Source of the DNA: an uncultured Lachnospiraceae bacterium
Lineage (GTDB): Bacteria; Bacillota; Clostridia; Lachnospirales; Lachnospiraceae
NCBI GenBank assembly: GCA_944382125.1
Contig: CALWMV010000008.1
Coordinates: forward strand, 1 to 45,699
Direction: 5' to 3'
Length of the DNA: 45,699 nucleotides
Part shown: positions 25,289 through 34,206 of the stretch, piece after piece
Layout: every line of letters starts with the position of its first letter
Numbering within the stretch: position 1 is the stretch's first letter
Program-made: the position numbers and the translations under genes
The notes under the pieces: generated by a model
Databases searched by the model: none
Seen by the model: the letters and a program-made list of their open reading frames with translations, nothing else
Told to the model about the DNA's origin: nothing

Positions 25289-25843
25289 ATGGGAAGCTTC
25301 AATGCCCATGGCCTGAGGGGATCCCTTCTGGAGGATCTTCTCAACAGGACCAATGAAAGCTACAGGAGGAAAGGACTTGCCCTCATGCAGAAGATACCCA
25401 CGCCGATAACTCCTGTGGACATGAATGAAAAAAAACAGATAACACTGGCTTATTTTGAACAGAAGTCCACAGTGGATTATATCGGAGCGGTACAGGGCAT
25501 CCCTGTATGCTTTGATGCCAAGGAGAGCGCCGTGGATACGGTTCCGCTTCAGAATATACATGAGCATCAGATCGAATTCATGAATGATTTTGAAAGGCAG
25601 GGGGGAGTGGCCTTTATCCTGCTCATGTATACACAGAGGGATGAGATGTATTATATCCCTCTCAGGGACATCAATTCCTTCTGGCAGCGCATGAAGGCCG
25701 GAGGACGGAAGTCCTTTACCTATGACGAGGTGGATAAGTCCTACAGGGTGACGAGGAAGGGAGAGTATCTAGTGCATTACCTCGAGAGCCTCAGCAGGGA
25801 CCTGGATTCCAGGGAAGGAGAAGATAATGGGGAAAAAGCTTAG
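25289..25843 (+). CDS. recU: Holliday junction resolvase RecU
   Basis: 184 residues. It shows the RecU fold: GSLLEDLLNRTNESYR at the start, then YFEQKSTVDYIGAVQGIP and CFDAKES, with the nuclease residues Asp, Glu and Lys (STVDY, FDAKE). RecU cuts Holliday junctions during recombination and chromosome segregation and is the Gram-positive counterpart of RuvC. It begins three bases after trpS and overlaps the next gene by 17 bases. In Bacillus recU sits beside a penicillin-binding protein gene; this position between trpS and a nucleoside hydrolase is different. Confidence 0.9.
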   Translation: MGSFNAHGLRGSLLEDLLNRTNESYRRKGLALMQKIPTPITPVDMNEKKQITLAYFEQKSTVDYIGAVQGIPVCFDAKESAVDTVPLQNIHEHQIEFMNDFERQGGVAFILLMYTQRDEMYYIPLRDINSFWQRMKAGGRKSFTYDEVDKSYRVTRKGEYLVHYLESLSRDLDSREGEDNGEKA

Positions 25844-26810
25844 GATAGTTCTTGATGTGGATACGGGAACGGATGATGCAGTGGCCATAATGGCTGCGGT
25901 GAAGCATCCGGACATAGAGCTTATGGCTGTATGCTCGGTGGCGGGCAACAAGCCCATCGAAAATACAACAGAAAACAGCCTCAGGGTGCTTCAAGCCCTG
26001 GGTTCGGAGGTGCCTGTATACAGAGGCTGCGCAAAGCCCCTGGTCAAGTCCATCACGCCCACCCGCATACCGGATCACGGAGGCACCATGACGGTGGTGG
26101 ATGGAAAGGAATTCCATGTCCATCCCGAATACCTGAATCTTCCTGCATCCGGGAGAAGCTATGAGGAGCTTCCCGCTCCGGCGTATTATGTGGAGCTTCT
26201 CAGAAATGCGAAGGAGCCGGTGACCATAGTGGCGGTCGGACCCCTTACCAATCTTGCCGTGGCCCTTATCATCGACCCCTCCATAGTTAAGAACATAGAA
26301 CGCATAGTCATCATGGGAGGCGGCGCAGAGTGTGCCAACAGGACTCCTGTTGCTGAGTTCAATATATGGGCAGACCCAGATGCGGCCCAGTGGGTGATAC
26401 ACTGCGGAGCCGACATCCTGATGGTGCCGCTGGATGCAACCATAAAGACCGCCTTCACAAAGGAGGATGCGGCGGATTTCAGGGCCCTTGGCACCTTCTG
26501 CGGGGATTTCTGTGCTGATCTTATAGATCTTCGCATAGATGCGGACAGGGCGATCAATCCTGAGTGTCCCGATAACAATACTGCCATCCATGACGCCCTT
26601 GCCCTCCTTGCTGCTGCTGACGAGTCAGTGCTCAGGGATGTAAGGCGGGTCCGCTGCGATATAGGCCTTGGGGATTTTGCGGAGGGAGCCACCCTCATAA
26701 CCCATTCCAAAGAGTTCCTTACATCTGAGTTTACGAAGAATGTAAGCTTTGCGTATTCGGCTGACAAGGAAGCCTTCAAGGCTGAGCTCCTTAGGCTGTT
26801 CATGCAGTGA
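25827..26810 (+). CDS. Inosine-uridine nucleoside hydrolase family protein
   Basis: 327 residues. The calcium-binding start DVDTGTDDAVAI (Asp10, Asp12, Asp16, Asp17) and the later segment NNTAIHDALALL define the family. These enzymes split nucleosides into base and ribose with water. The exact base preference cannot be told. GGAGAAG precedes the ATG, which lies inside the end of recU (17-base overlap). A second hydrolase is encoded at 28931; the two are clearly different in sequence and not a recent copy of each other. A terminator follows at 26876. Confidence 0.92.
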   Translation: MGKKLRIVLDVDTGTDDAVAIMAAVKHPDIELMAVCSVAGNKPIENTTENSLRVLQALGSEVPVYRGCAKPLVKSITPTRIPDHGGTMTVVDGKEFHVHPEYLNLPASGRSYEELPAPAYYVELLRNAKEPVTIVAVGPLTNLAVALIIDPSIVKNIERIVIMGGGAECANRTPVAEFNIWADPDAAQWVIHCGADILMVPLDATIKTAFTKEDAADFRALGTFCGDFCADLIDLRIDADRAINPECPDNNTAIHDALALLAAADESVLRDVRRVRCDIGLGDFAEGATLITHSKEFLTSEFTKNVSFAYSADKEAFKAELLRLFMQ

Positions 26811-26875
26811 TAAAGGGTTTGCAGATCCTCTTTAGAGAATAATATGGTTATATTTACAATATGATCTTTATGAAG

Positions 26876-26911
26876 GCCATTCGTTCGCCTCAGTACCGGA
26901 TGGCTTTTTTT
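26876..26911 (+). terminator. Intrinsic terminator
   Basis: GCCATTCG (26876-26883) pairs with CGGATGGC (26897-26904, one wobble), followed by seven T. It closes the nudC-to-nucleoside hydrolase run. Confidence 0.85.
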
Positions 26912-27040
26912 ATGCCTGTGAGAAGAGAGAGCCGTCTGAGTTTCGGGAATGATAAAAGCTTCTTTTGAGGCAAATACCTAGTTTTGAACAGGGACATGAG
27001 TCTTTTTTTTCTGTTTTTCTTCGGATTTTTCTCAGTTCTT

Positions 27041-27081
27041 TATACAAAAGTATTGACTTACAAAGAAAAATTTTGTATATA
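27041..27081 (+). promoter_or_regulatory. Promoter P1 of the nucleoside salvage genes with flanking inverted repeat
   Basis: TTGACT (27053-27058), 17 bases, TATATA (27076-27081). Perfect 9-bp arms TATACAAAA (27041-27049) and TTTTGTATA (27071-27079) lie over the region before -35 and the -10 box. A dimeric regulator binding both arms would cover the promoter, so repression by a nucleoside-sensing factor is possible. Confidence 0.65.
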
Positions 27082-27090
27082 TTCAACAGG

Positions 27091-27236
27091 AAAATACTTT
27101 CGGAAAGTTTTCCTTAAGCTGGATCCTTAAGGAGGCAGAAGATATTTTCCTTATTTTATGGAGATAATAAAGCTTTCGCCCAGACAGCCTTTAGTGCATT
27201 CAGCACAATGGCAGGGTCCTTTTATATCCCCCGATG
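27091..27236 (+). promoter_or_regulatory. Leader region of deoD with hairpins
   Basis: GGAAAA-CTTT and AAAG-TTTTCC form a hairpin just after P1, and CTTAAG...CTTAAG another near 27113-27132. No purine riboswitch consensus was recognised. No gene is seen between 26811 and 27363. Confidence 0.35.
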
Positions 27237-27265
27237 TTGATATTGCACAAGCTTTGCGGTATAAT
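27237..27265 (+). promoter_or_regulatory. Promoter P2 of the nucleoside salvage genes
   Basis: TTGATA (27237-27242), 17 bases, TATAAT (27260-27265). It lies about 100 bases before deoD and gives a second, closer start point. Confidence 0.65.
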
Positions 27266-27363
27266 GATAAAGACTTAGCAGAGAGTTTTATGAAGCCAAT
27301 ATATTAATGATGAAAAAGATATCTTGGCTCTTTATTTTTATTATAAAGAAAGGACGTTATATT

Positions 27364-28077
27364 ATGGCACACACATTAACAGCACCTACACCTCATATCG
27401 AAGCCAAGGTGGGTGATATCGCCGAGACCATACTGCTTCCGGGCGATCCCCTCAGAGCTAAATTCATTGCCGAGACTTATCTTGAGGATGCAAAGCAGTT
27501 CAATTCCGTGCGTAATATGTTCGGCTATACCGGTACCTACAAGGGAAAGCCCGTATCAGTCATGGGCACAGGCATGGGATGTCCTTCCATGGGCATCTAC
27601 AGCTATGAGCTGATGAACATCTATGGCTGCAAGAACCTTATACGTATAGGCACGGCCGGCACCATGCAGCCCTATGTACATGTTCGTGAGATGGTATTCG
27701 GCATGGGAGCCTGCACAACTTCAAATTATCCTAATCTCGTAGGACTTCCCGGATCCTTCACTCCCATATGCAGCTATGAGCTTCTGGAGAAGGCAGTAGC
27801 TTCAGCCGAGGAGCTTGGCTATAAGTATCATGTAGGAAACATACTTTCCAGTGATATGTTCTATGGAGCTGACCTTCCTCATGCCACCACCTGGGCAGAG
27901 ATGGGAGTACTGGCAGTCGAGATGGAGTCTGCAGCCCTTTACACCAACGCTGCAAGGGCAGGAGCCAACGCTCTCTGCATACTTACTATCTCCGATGGAC
28001 CCGATGAGATAACCACGGCTGAGGAGAGGCAGACAGCATTTACACAGATGATGGAGGTTGCTCTGTCACTGGCCTGA
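27364..28077 (+). CDS. deoD: Purine-nucleoside phosphorylase, DeoD type (copy 1)
   Basis: 237 residues, hexameric (E. coli-like) family. The phosphate and ribose residues can be placed: His11 in PTPHIEA, Gly27 and Arg31 in LLPGDPLRAK, Arg94 in IRIGTAGT, Glu186-Met187-Glu188 in VEMES, and the base-contacting Asp211 in ISDGPDE. It splits purine nucleosides with phosphate into base and ribose-1-phosphate. The open frame reaches 27307, but AAAGGACG and the family start MAHTLTAPTPH point to ATG 27364. A close copy follows after 67 bases. Two promoters lie upstream. Confidence 0.92.
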   Translation: MAHTLTAPTPHIEAKVGDIAETILLPGDPLRAKFIAETYLEDAKQFNSVRNMFGYTGTYKGKPVSVMGTGMGCPSMGIYSYELMNIYGCKNLIRIGTAGTMQPYVHVREMVFGMGACTTSNYPNLVGLPGSFTPICSYELLEKAVASAEELGYKYHVGNILSSDMFYGADLPHATTWAEMGVLAVEMESAALYTNAARAGANALCILTISDGPDEITTAEERQTAFTQMMEVALSLA

Positions 28078-28144
28078 TAAGGCAAGATCAGCACCGGACG
28101 GAGAGTCCTCCGTACGATAATAACAAAGAAGGGGATCACATAAT

Positions 28145-28867
28145 ATGCCTAGCGCAAACATAAAATTTACGGCTCCTACGCCTCATATCCAGGCAAAGGT
28201 AGGAGAGATCGCTGAGACCATACTTCTTCCCGGCGATCCTTTGAGAGCAAAGTTCATAGCCGATACCTTCCTTAAGGATGTAAAGCAGTTCAACCAGACC
28301 AGGAATATGTTCGGCTATACCGGTACCTATAACGGAAAGCCCGTATCAGTCATGGGCACAGGCATGGGATGCCCCTCCATGGGCATCTACAGCTACGAGC
28401 TCATCAACATCTATGGCTGCAAGAACCTTATACGTATAGGCACTGCAGGTACACTTCAGCCCTATATCCACAGCAGGGAGATGGTATTTGCCATGGGCTG
28501 CTGCACCAATTCCAATTATCCCGCACTCATGGGACTTCCCGGACAGTTTGCCCCGATCTGCAGCTTTGAGCTTCTGAAGAAGGCAGTAGCCGCAGCAAAG
28601 AAGCTTGGATATAAGTATCACGTAGGCAATGTCCGCTCAGGTGATATGTTCTATGCACCTGACCTTCCTCAGGCCACATCCTTCAGCGAGATGGGAGTGA
28701 TGGCAGGAGAGATGGAGTCCGCAGCCCTTTATACCAACGCTGCAAGGGCAGGAGTCAATGCACTCTGCATAGTGACCATTTCTGACGGACCCGATGAGAT
28801 CACCACAGCTGAGGAGAGACAGACAGCATTTACCCAGATGATGGAGGTCGCTCTGTCACTGGCCTGA
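28145..28867 (+). CDS. deoD: Purine-nucleoside phosphorylase, DeoD type (copy 2)
   Basis: 240 residues and very similar to copy 1 over its whole length, including long identical DNA stretches, so it is a tandem duplicate. All catalytic residues remain (His14, Arg34, Asp214 by position). The differences cluster in the regions around YIHSREMVFAMGCCTN, GLPGQFAPICSFELL, VRSGDMFYAPDLP and GVMAGEMES. There the first copy has VEMES, so a glycine replaces valine next to the ribose-binding Met-Glu. This may mean a changed substrate range. AAGGGG precedes the ATG. The reaction is as for copy 1. Confidence 0.9.
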   Translation: MPSANIKFTAPTPHIQAKVGEIAETILLPGDPLRAKFIADTFLKDVKQFNQTRNMFGYTGTYNGKPVSVMGTGMGCPSMGIYSYELINIYGCKNLIRIGTAGTLQPYIHSREMVFAMGCCTNSNYPALMGLPGQFAPICSFELLKKAVAAAKKLGYKYHVGNVRSGDMFYAPDLPQATSFSEMGVMAGEMESAALYTNAARAGVNALCIVTISDGPDEITTAEERQTAFTQMMEVALSLA

Positions 28868-28930
28868 TCCTTTCACAGGAAGGCAGGGATACCTGAGAAA
28901 TAAAATATTATTGAACGGAGGCGATGTGAA

Positions 28931-29866
28931 ATGGGCAGAAGACCTTTTATCATCGACTGTGATACCGGAACAGATGATGCCATAGCGATTGCGGCTGCTC
29001 TTTACTGCGATGAGGTGGAGGTAAAGGCCGTTACCTCGGTAAACGGCAACGTGGCTCATCAGTATACTTCCAGAAACAACCTTAATCTGCTTGAGTACCT
29101 GGGATTTGACGATATCCCCGTTGCAAAGGGAGCCGTACATCCCATCATGGAAAACAGCTACCATGCAGACGGTACCCACGGCAATACCGGCCTCGGATGC
29201 ATCACACTTCCTGAGGCTTCCCATAAGAAGTTTGATGGACGCATAGCATCCCAGCTTATTTATGAAACTGCTCTTGAGGAAAAAGGAGAGCTGGAGCTTC
29301 TGGTCATCGGACCCATGACCAATATAGCGATCATGCTCCTTGAGCATCCGGATGCTGCACAGCTTATAAAGCACATCTGGTTCATGGGAGGAGCTGCAGT
29401 GGGCGGCAATGTTACCACCACGGCAGAGTTCAATATATGGATAGATCCCATGGCGGCTCATATCGTTACCCAGAGCGGTATACCTCAGACCATGGTAGGT
29501 CTGGATGTTACCACAGCCGCCGCGATGAAGGAGCCTCACAGTACTGAGCTTCGTGCCTGCGGCACTAAGGCTGCAGTCCTCTGTGCAGACCTTCTTGATT
29601 ATATGTTTGAGAGAAGGGACAAGGGCGGAGAGGATGCGCTGATGCATGATGCGATGGCCTTTGCCGCTGCCGTTTATCCGGACTGCCTTGAGTGCCATGA
29701 CTATTATGTGGATGTGGAGTGCTTCGGCGAATACACCAAGGGCCACACCATGGTGGACAGAAGAGGCAAAAAGGGCAAGGCTCCCAATGTATCAGTTGCC
29801 CTCAAGGTCGATGAGGATAAGTTCTGCAGATGGCTTGTTGATACGATAAAGAAGAGTGCTGGCTGA
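28931..29866 (+). CDS. Nucleoside hydrolase (inosine-uridine type), second copy
   Basis: 311 residues. It starts with the calcium-site motif IIDCDTGTDDAIAI (Asp9, Asp11, Asp15, Asp16) and has ALMHDAMAFAAAV near the end, with the conserved His-Asp. It hydrolyses the N-glycosidic bond of nucleosides. It differs from the hydrolase at 25827 throughout (for example GAVHPIMENSYHADGTHG), so a different substrate is likely. GGAGG precedes ATG 28931. It follows the two deoD genes, so the cell can cleave nucleosides by two chemistries in one operon. The stop is directly followed by the MATE start. Confidence 0.92.
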   Translation: MGRRPFIIDCDTGTDDAIAIAAALYCDEVEVKAVTSVNGNVAHQYTSRNNLNLLEYLGFDDIPVAKGAVHPIMENSYHADGTHGNTGLGCITLPEASHKKFDGRIASQLIYETALEEKGELELLVIGPMTNIAIMLLEHPDAAQLIKHIWFMGGAAVGGNVTTTAEFNIWIDPMAAHIVTQSGIPQTMVGLDVTTAAAMKEPHSTELRACGTKAAVLCADLLDYMFERRDKGGEDALMHDAMAFAAAVYPDCLECHDYYVDVECFGEYTKGHTMVDRRGKKGKAPNVSVALKVDEDKFCRWLVDTIKKSAG

Positions 29867-29867
29867 T

Positions 29868-31232
29868 ATGGACGGGATCTTTGTAAAGGAAAAAAGCTTT
29901 TATAAAAATATATTTTTCCTGACTTTTCCCCTCGTATTTCAGCAGCTTCTGAGACTTTCAGTGGATACGCTGAACAGCATGATGCTCGGCAACATAGACC
30001 AGCTTCAGATGTCGGCAGTATCCCAGGCCAATCAGGTGTTTTTCATTTTCTATACCGTATGCAACGGATTCGGAGTAGGCTGCTGTGCGCTGGTGGCCCA
30101 GTACTGGGGCAGGAAGGATCTTGAGTCCATAAAGACCGTGCTTGCCACGGCCCTCAGATCCATAGCGATCTTCGGACTGCTGGTTACTGCCATAGTTATC
30201 CTCTTTCCTGAGAGGGTCATGAGGATATATTCCAGTGATCCCGCCCTTATAGAGCTAGGAGCTTCCTATCTCAGGATAGTAGCCATAATGTATACGCCCT
30301 GTGCGCTCAGCGTCATGCTTTTTGCCGGGTGCAGGGGAATAGAGCAGGTAGGTATATTTTTAAAGACCAATATCATTTCGTACCCTGTCAATATCATACT
30401 TGATTATGTGCTTCTTTTCGGAAAGTTAGGATTTCCCGAGCTTGGCATCACGGGCATAGCCATAGGTACTGTCATCGCAAGGCTTGTGGAGCTTTCGATA
30501 CTTGCGACCTATGTGCTTGTGTTCGAGAAGAGGATGACCTTCAAGCTCAGGGACCTCAAGCGGAGAGACAGCCTGCTGTCAAAGGATTTTGCAAAGGTAT
30601 CCGCACCAATAGTTGCCCATGAGATAATCTGGAGCTTCGGAACCAGTGCCGGAAGCATGATAACGGGACAGCTGGGCACCAGCGTCGTAGCCGGCTTCAA
30701 TGTCACGACAGTGCTCTATGATCTCTGCGGAAGCCTTGGAAATGGTTTCCTCAACGCCTGCAGCGTTGTCATAGGAAAGACCATAGGCATGGGCAATGTA
30801 AAGAAGGTCAAGAAACAGTCTGAGACCATCATATTCATGGGACTCATACTGGGACTTGCGATAGGACTTTTCACCTTCCTCATAAGGCCCGTATTCCTTT
30901 CGCTTTACAGTCTTACACCGGAGGCGGAGAGCTACGCCATGCAGTTCATGGCAGTATATGCGGTCATCTGGCCCTTCTCCCTTCTTGAGATGGTAGGCAT
31001 GATAGCGATACTCAGGGCAGGCGGAGACGGAAAGACAGGTTTCTATACGGATATAGTTTCCATGTGGCTGACGACGATTCCTCTTGCAGCTGCCGGAGCG
31101 TTTGTATTCGGATGGCCTCCCGTGGTCGTAGTCACCATCATCAAGATGACCATAGTCATAGAGGCTATCGTAGGCATAATCAGGGTGCTCTCAATGAAAT
31201 GGGTGCATGACCTGACAAGACACGAGGCCTGA
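29868..31232 (+). CDS. MATE family transporter in the nucleoside cluster
   Basis: About 454 residues, twelve membrane segments. FPLVFQQLLRLSVDTLNSMMLG and GCRGIEQVGIFLKTN are typical for the MATE branch common in Lachnospiraceae. An in-frame GTG occurs at 29856; ATG 29868, which follows the hydrolase stop by one base, is preferred. The tight spacing places it in the deoD-hydrolase operon. That hints at export or exchange of a salvage product such as a base, but MATE proteins are better known for drug export, so this is conjecture. Confidence 0.88.
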   Translation: MDGIFVKEKSFYKNIFFLTFPLVFQQLLRLSVDTLNSMMLGNIDQLQMSAVSQANQVFFIFYTVCNGFGVGCCALVAQYWGRKDLESIKTVLATALRSIAIFGLLVTAIVILFPERVMRIYSSDPALIELGASYLRIVAIMYTPCALSVMLFAGCRGIEQVGIFLKTNIISYPVNIILDYVLLFGKLGFPELGITGIAIGTVIARLVELSILATYVLVFEKRMTFKLRDLKRRDSLLSKDFAKVSAPIVAHEIIWSFGTSAGSMITGQLGTSVVAGFNVTTVLYDLCGSLGNGFLNACSVVIGKTIGMGNVKKVKKQSETIIFMGLILGLAIGLFTFLIRPVFLSLYSLTPEAESYAMQFMAVYAVIWPFSLLEMVGMIAILRAGGDGKTGFYTDIVSMWLTTIPLAAAGAFVFGWPPVVVVTIIKMTIVIEAIVGIIRVLSMKWVHDLTRHEA

Positions 31233-31304
31233 CAGTTTGCAGGACCGATAAGCTTATCAGGTGCAGACCAGAGGGTATATATCGGATATGTGGTTTTTAA
31301 AAGG

Positions 31305-31337
31305 TTAAATAATAAGCCCAGTGCTTATATTATTTAA
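31305..31337 (+). promoter_or_regulatory. Palindrome before the BMP lipoprotein gene
   Basis: TTAAATAATA-AGC pairs with GCT-TATATTATTTAA (one 2-base bulge), with a 5-base centre. It sits just before the ribosome binding site AAAGGAGAG of the gene at 31356. A 12-bp palindrome GATAAGCTTATC lies further up at 31248-31259. Either could be an operator or an RNA stem that protects the mRNA. Confidence 0.4.
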
Positions 31338-31355
31338 AAGAAAAGGAGAGAAAAC

Positions 31356-32504
31356 ATGAAAAAATTTTTATCTGTTGCATTGGTGGCAGCCATGAGCCTG
31401 TCACTTGTAGCATGCGGAGGCTCTTCTTCAGGAGAGACCGAGGCAGCTGCTGAGACCGAAGCAGCCGCAGCAGCTGAGGAAGGCGGAGAGGCAGCTTCCG
31501 GCGAGAAGGGCAAGATAGCTTACATCGTTGGTAACCTCGGTGATAAGTCCTTCTCAGATTCCGGTGAGGCCGGCATGAACGTCCTCAGAGAAGAGGGATG
31601 GGAGGTTTACACCGTAGAGACCGGTGATGCTTCCAAGGCTGATAAGTATGAGGACTACATCCTTGACGTTCTTGATCAGGGATATCAGTACATCGTTGGT
31701 TCTTCCACATACATGGAGATATTCGCAAGACTTGCTCCCGACTATCCCGATGTTAAGTTCATCGGCTTCGACGAGAACTGGGCTGACGAGGATCTTCCCG
31801 AGAACATGACCTGCATATTCTATGCTCAGAACGAGGGCTCCTACCTTGTAGGTATGCTTGCAGCCGCTATGTCTGAGACCGGAGTCGTAGGCGTTGACGT
31901 AGGAGTTGAGAACCCCGTTATCAATGACTTCGTTACCGGATATATCAACGGTGTTATGGACTGGAACGCAGCTAACGGCACAGACGTTAAGGTCGTAAAG
32001 GCTGCCTGCGGATCCTGGACCGATCCCGCTACCATGAAGTCTCTCGTACTTGACCAGATCAGAAACAACAATGGTGATGTATTCTACCAGGTTGCAGGCG
32101 GATCAGGTGACGGACTCTTCGAGGCATGCGTTGAGCAGGGCAAGTGGGCTATCGGCGTTGACTCCGATCAGTACGCTGCATACATTGATTCTGAGAACCC
32201 CGAGAAGGCAGAGGTAATCCTTACTTCCATGCTTAAGGAAGTTGGTAACTCCTTCATCTCTCTGTTCCATGACATCGAGGCTGGCGACGACTCCATGTGG
32301 GGCCACACCATAAGACTTGGTCTTGCTGAGGATTCAGTAGGATACGTTGACAATGAGTTCTATCAGACTAATGTTCCTGAGGAGATCAGGACAGCTATCG
32401 AGGACGCAAAGGCCAAGATCGCTGCTGGCGAGCTCACCGTTAAGTCCTACTATGATTTCGCTGATGATACAGAGTTCAACACCTATGTACAGGATGCTGG
32501 CTGA
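31356..32504 (+). CDS. BMP family ABC transporter substrate-binding lipoprotein (nucleoside type)
   Basis: 382 residues. It has a lipoprotein signal peptide with the box LSLVAC (Cys20), a linker rich in Ala, Glu and Ser (21-50), then a BMP/Med domain with GNLGDKSFSDSGEAGM and FIGFDEN. BMP proteins (PnrA, NupN/BmpA) bind purine nucleosides or related compounds on the outside of the membrane and deliver them to their ABC transporter. Codon use looks optimised (many GTT, GCT and AAC), so it is probably abundant. AAAGGAGAG precedes the ATG. The ATPase and two permeases follow. Confidence 0.93.
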   Translation: MKKFLSVALVAAMSLSLVACGGSSSGETEAAAETEAAAAAEEGGEAASGEKGKIAYIVGNLGDKSFSDSGEAGMNVLREEGWEVYTVETGDASKADKYEDYILDVLDQGYQYIVGSSTYMEIFARLAPDYPDVKFIGFDENWADEDLPENMTCIFYAQNEGSYLVGMLAAAMSETGVVGVDVGVENPVINDFVTGYINGVMDWNAANGTDVKVVKAACGSWTDPATMKSLVLDQIRNNNGDVFYQVAGGSGDGLFEACVEQGKWAIGVDSDQYAAYIDSENPEKAEVILTSMLKEVGNSFISLFHDIEAGDDSMWGHTIRLGLAEDSVGYVDNEFYQTNVPEEIRTAIEDAKAKIAAGELTVKSYYDFADDTEFNTYVQDAG

Positions 32505-32542
32505 TCATTAAGTAAGATCGCTTTAGAACTTTGATTTACGGA

Positions 32543-32567
32543 TCTCCCGGAGCTTTGCTTCGGGAGA
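32543..32567 (+). promoter_or_regulatory. Intercistronic hairpin between lipoprotein and ABC genes
   Basis: TCTCCCGGAGC pairs with GCTTCGGGAGA around a short loop, with no U-run. Such stems after a binding-protein gene commonly protect its mRNA and let it be made in excess over the membrane parts. That role is inferred. Confidence 0.6.
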
Positions 32568-32658
32568 CCCAATAATATTTTGACAACATTCAGATGAACT
32601 TGGCGCCATGGCTCATGGGGAGCTTTGGCTGCAAATAAAATTAAAGGGGGTTAATTGC

Positions 32659-34206
32659 ATGGCAGAAGTAATGCGAATGCAAGATATCACTAAGATATAC
32701 CCGAATGGATTTGTCGCAAATAAGGACATTACCTTTGCCGTAGGGGAGCATGAGATACATGCTCTTGTCGGAGAGAACGGTGCCGGCAAAACTACCCTTA
32801 TGAAGATACTCTTCGGTATGGAGGCTCCTCAGGAGGGTAAGATCTTCATCAACGGCAAGGAAGAGAAGATAGCAAATCCTCTGGATGCGATCGCCAAGGG
32901 TATAGGCATGGTGCATCAGCATTTCATGCTGGTTCCTTCACTGACTGTAGCTGAGAACGTTACCCTCGGTGCGGAGCCAATGAAGAATGGGCTTTTTGAT
33001 TTCGATGGGGCAGTAAAGGCTACTCAGGAGATAGCCGACAAGTACAATTTCAATGTGGATGCTCTGCAGAAGGTAAGTGACCTTTCGGTAGGACAGATGC
33101 AGAAGGTAGAGATCCTTAAGGCGCTTTACAAGGGCGCAAAGCTTCTCATACTGGATGAGCCTACAGCGGTTCTGACGCCTCAGGAGACAGAGGAACTGTT
33201 TGAACAGCTTTTCAAGCTCAGGGACAGCGGAGTTTCGATCATCTTCATTTCCCATAAGCTTGAGGAGGTCATGAGGATCTGCTCAAAGGTAACAGTGCTT
33301 CGTCACGGACGCTGCATGGGCAGCATGGATATAGCCGGACTCAATGAGGCAGCTATCTCCAAGCTGATGGTAGGCCGTGATGTCGTGCTCAAGATAGATA
33401 AGGAAGCTCCCAAGCTCGGCAAGCCGGTAGTGGAGATCCAGAATGTAGTAAAGATCAACTCCATAGGAAAGAATGTTCTCGACAATGTCAATTTCACCAT
33501 CCATGAGGGTGAGGTCGTAGGAATAGCCGGAGTTGAGGGCAACGGACAGACAGAGCTTTCAGAGGTCCTTGCGGGACTTTCAAGCTTTGCTTCCGGTGAT
33601 ATCAAGCTCAATGGACAGAGCATCAAAGGCAAGACGGTCCGCGAGATCAGGGACCAGGGTATGGCTTACATAGCCGAGGACCGTATGGTCGAGGGCGTTG
33701 CCGGAGATATGTCCATAAAGATGAATATAGTGGCAGACAGATTTACAAAGCCTGACTTCAAAAAGGGCATGTTCATGGATGCCAAGAAGATAAACGATAT
33801 AGCAGATCAGTATATCAAGGACTTTGAGATCCTCTGCGACAGCAAGGATCAGCCCGTGAGGATGCTTTCCGGCGGTAACATACAGAAGGTTGTAGTCGCC
33901 AGAGAGTTCACCAGCGGTGCAAACTTCATCCTTGCCTGCCAGCCTACCAGAGGTATAGACGTTGGTACGGCAGAGATGATACGTAAGACTATCGTTAAAA
34001 AGTCAAGGGAAGAGGGCACGGCTACGCTGCTTATCTCTGCTGACCTTAACGAGGTGCTTGAATGTTCAGACAGACTGCTTGTCATGAGAAAGGGCAAGAT
34101 CGCTGCAGCATTCCCCAAGGCAAACGAGGTTTCTGAGGAGACCCTCGGAGAGTACATGCTCGGTGTCAAGGAGATGACGCAGGAAGAGATGGAGGGGCTG
34201 TTATGA
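32659..34206 (+). CDS. Nucleoside ABC transporter ATP-binding protein (two ATPase domains)
   Basis: About 515 residues with two ABC domains, as in NupO/BmpB and RbsA-like proteins. The first has Walker A GENGAGKTT (38-46), signature LSVGQMQK and Walker B LLILDEPTAVLTP. The second has a changed Walker A (GVEGNGQTE), signature LSGGNIQK and the site LACQPTRGID. The first half-site LSVGQ and the second Walker A deviate as usual in this family. The frame can be read from 32608, but AAAGGGGG precedes ATG 32659. The stop overlaps the next start (ATGA at 34203). Confidence 0.93.
   Translation: MAEVMRMQDITKIYPNGFVANKDITFAVGEHEIHALVGENGAGKTTLMKILFGMEAPQEGKIFINGKEEKIANPLDAIAKGIGMVHQHFMLVPSLTVAENVTLGAEPMKNGLFDFDGAVKATQEIADKYNFNVDALQKVSDLSVGQMQKVEILKALYKGAKLLILDEPTAVLTPQETEELFEQLFKLRDSGVSIIFISHKLEEVMRICSKVTVLRHGRCMGSMDIAGLNEAAISKLMVGRDVVLKIDKEAPKLGKPVVEIQNVVKINSIGKNVLDNVNFTIHEGEVVGIAGVEGNGQTELSEVLAGLSSFASGDIKLNGQSIKGKTVREIRDQGMAYIAEDRMVEGVAGDMSIKMNIVADRFTKPDFKKGMFMDAKKINDIADQYIKDFEILCDSKDQPVRMLSGGNIQKVVVAREFTSGANFILACQPTRGIDVGTAEMIRKTIVKKSREEGTATLLISADLNEVLECSDRLLVMRKGKIAAAFPKANEVSEETLGEYMLGVKEMTQEEMEGLL

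Noticed and set aside
26836..26870. Purine riboswitch (word ATAATATGG)
   Set aside because: Only this short word matches; the stems and the other conserved core bases are missing and a terminator follows at once.
32608..32658. 17-residue extension of the ABC ATPase
   Set aside because: AAAGGGGG directly precedes ATG 32659, and the family starts there.
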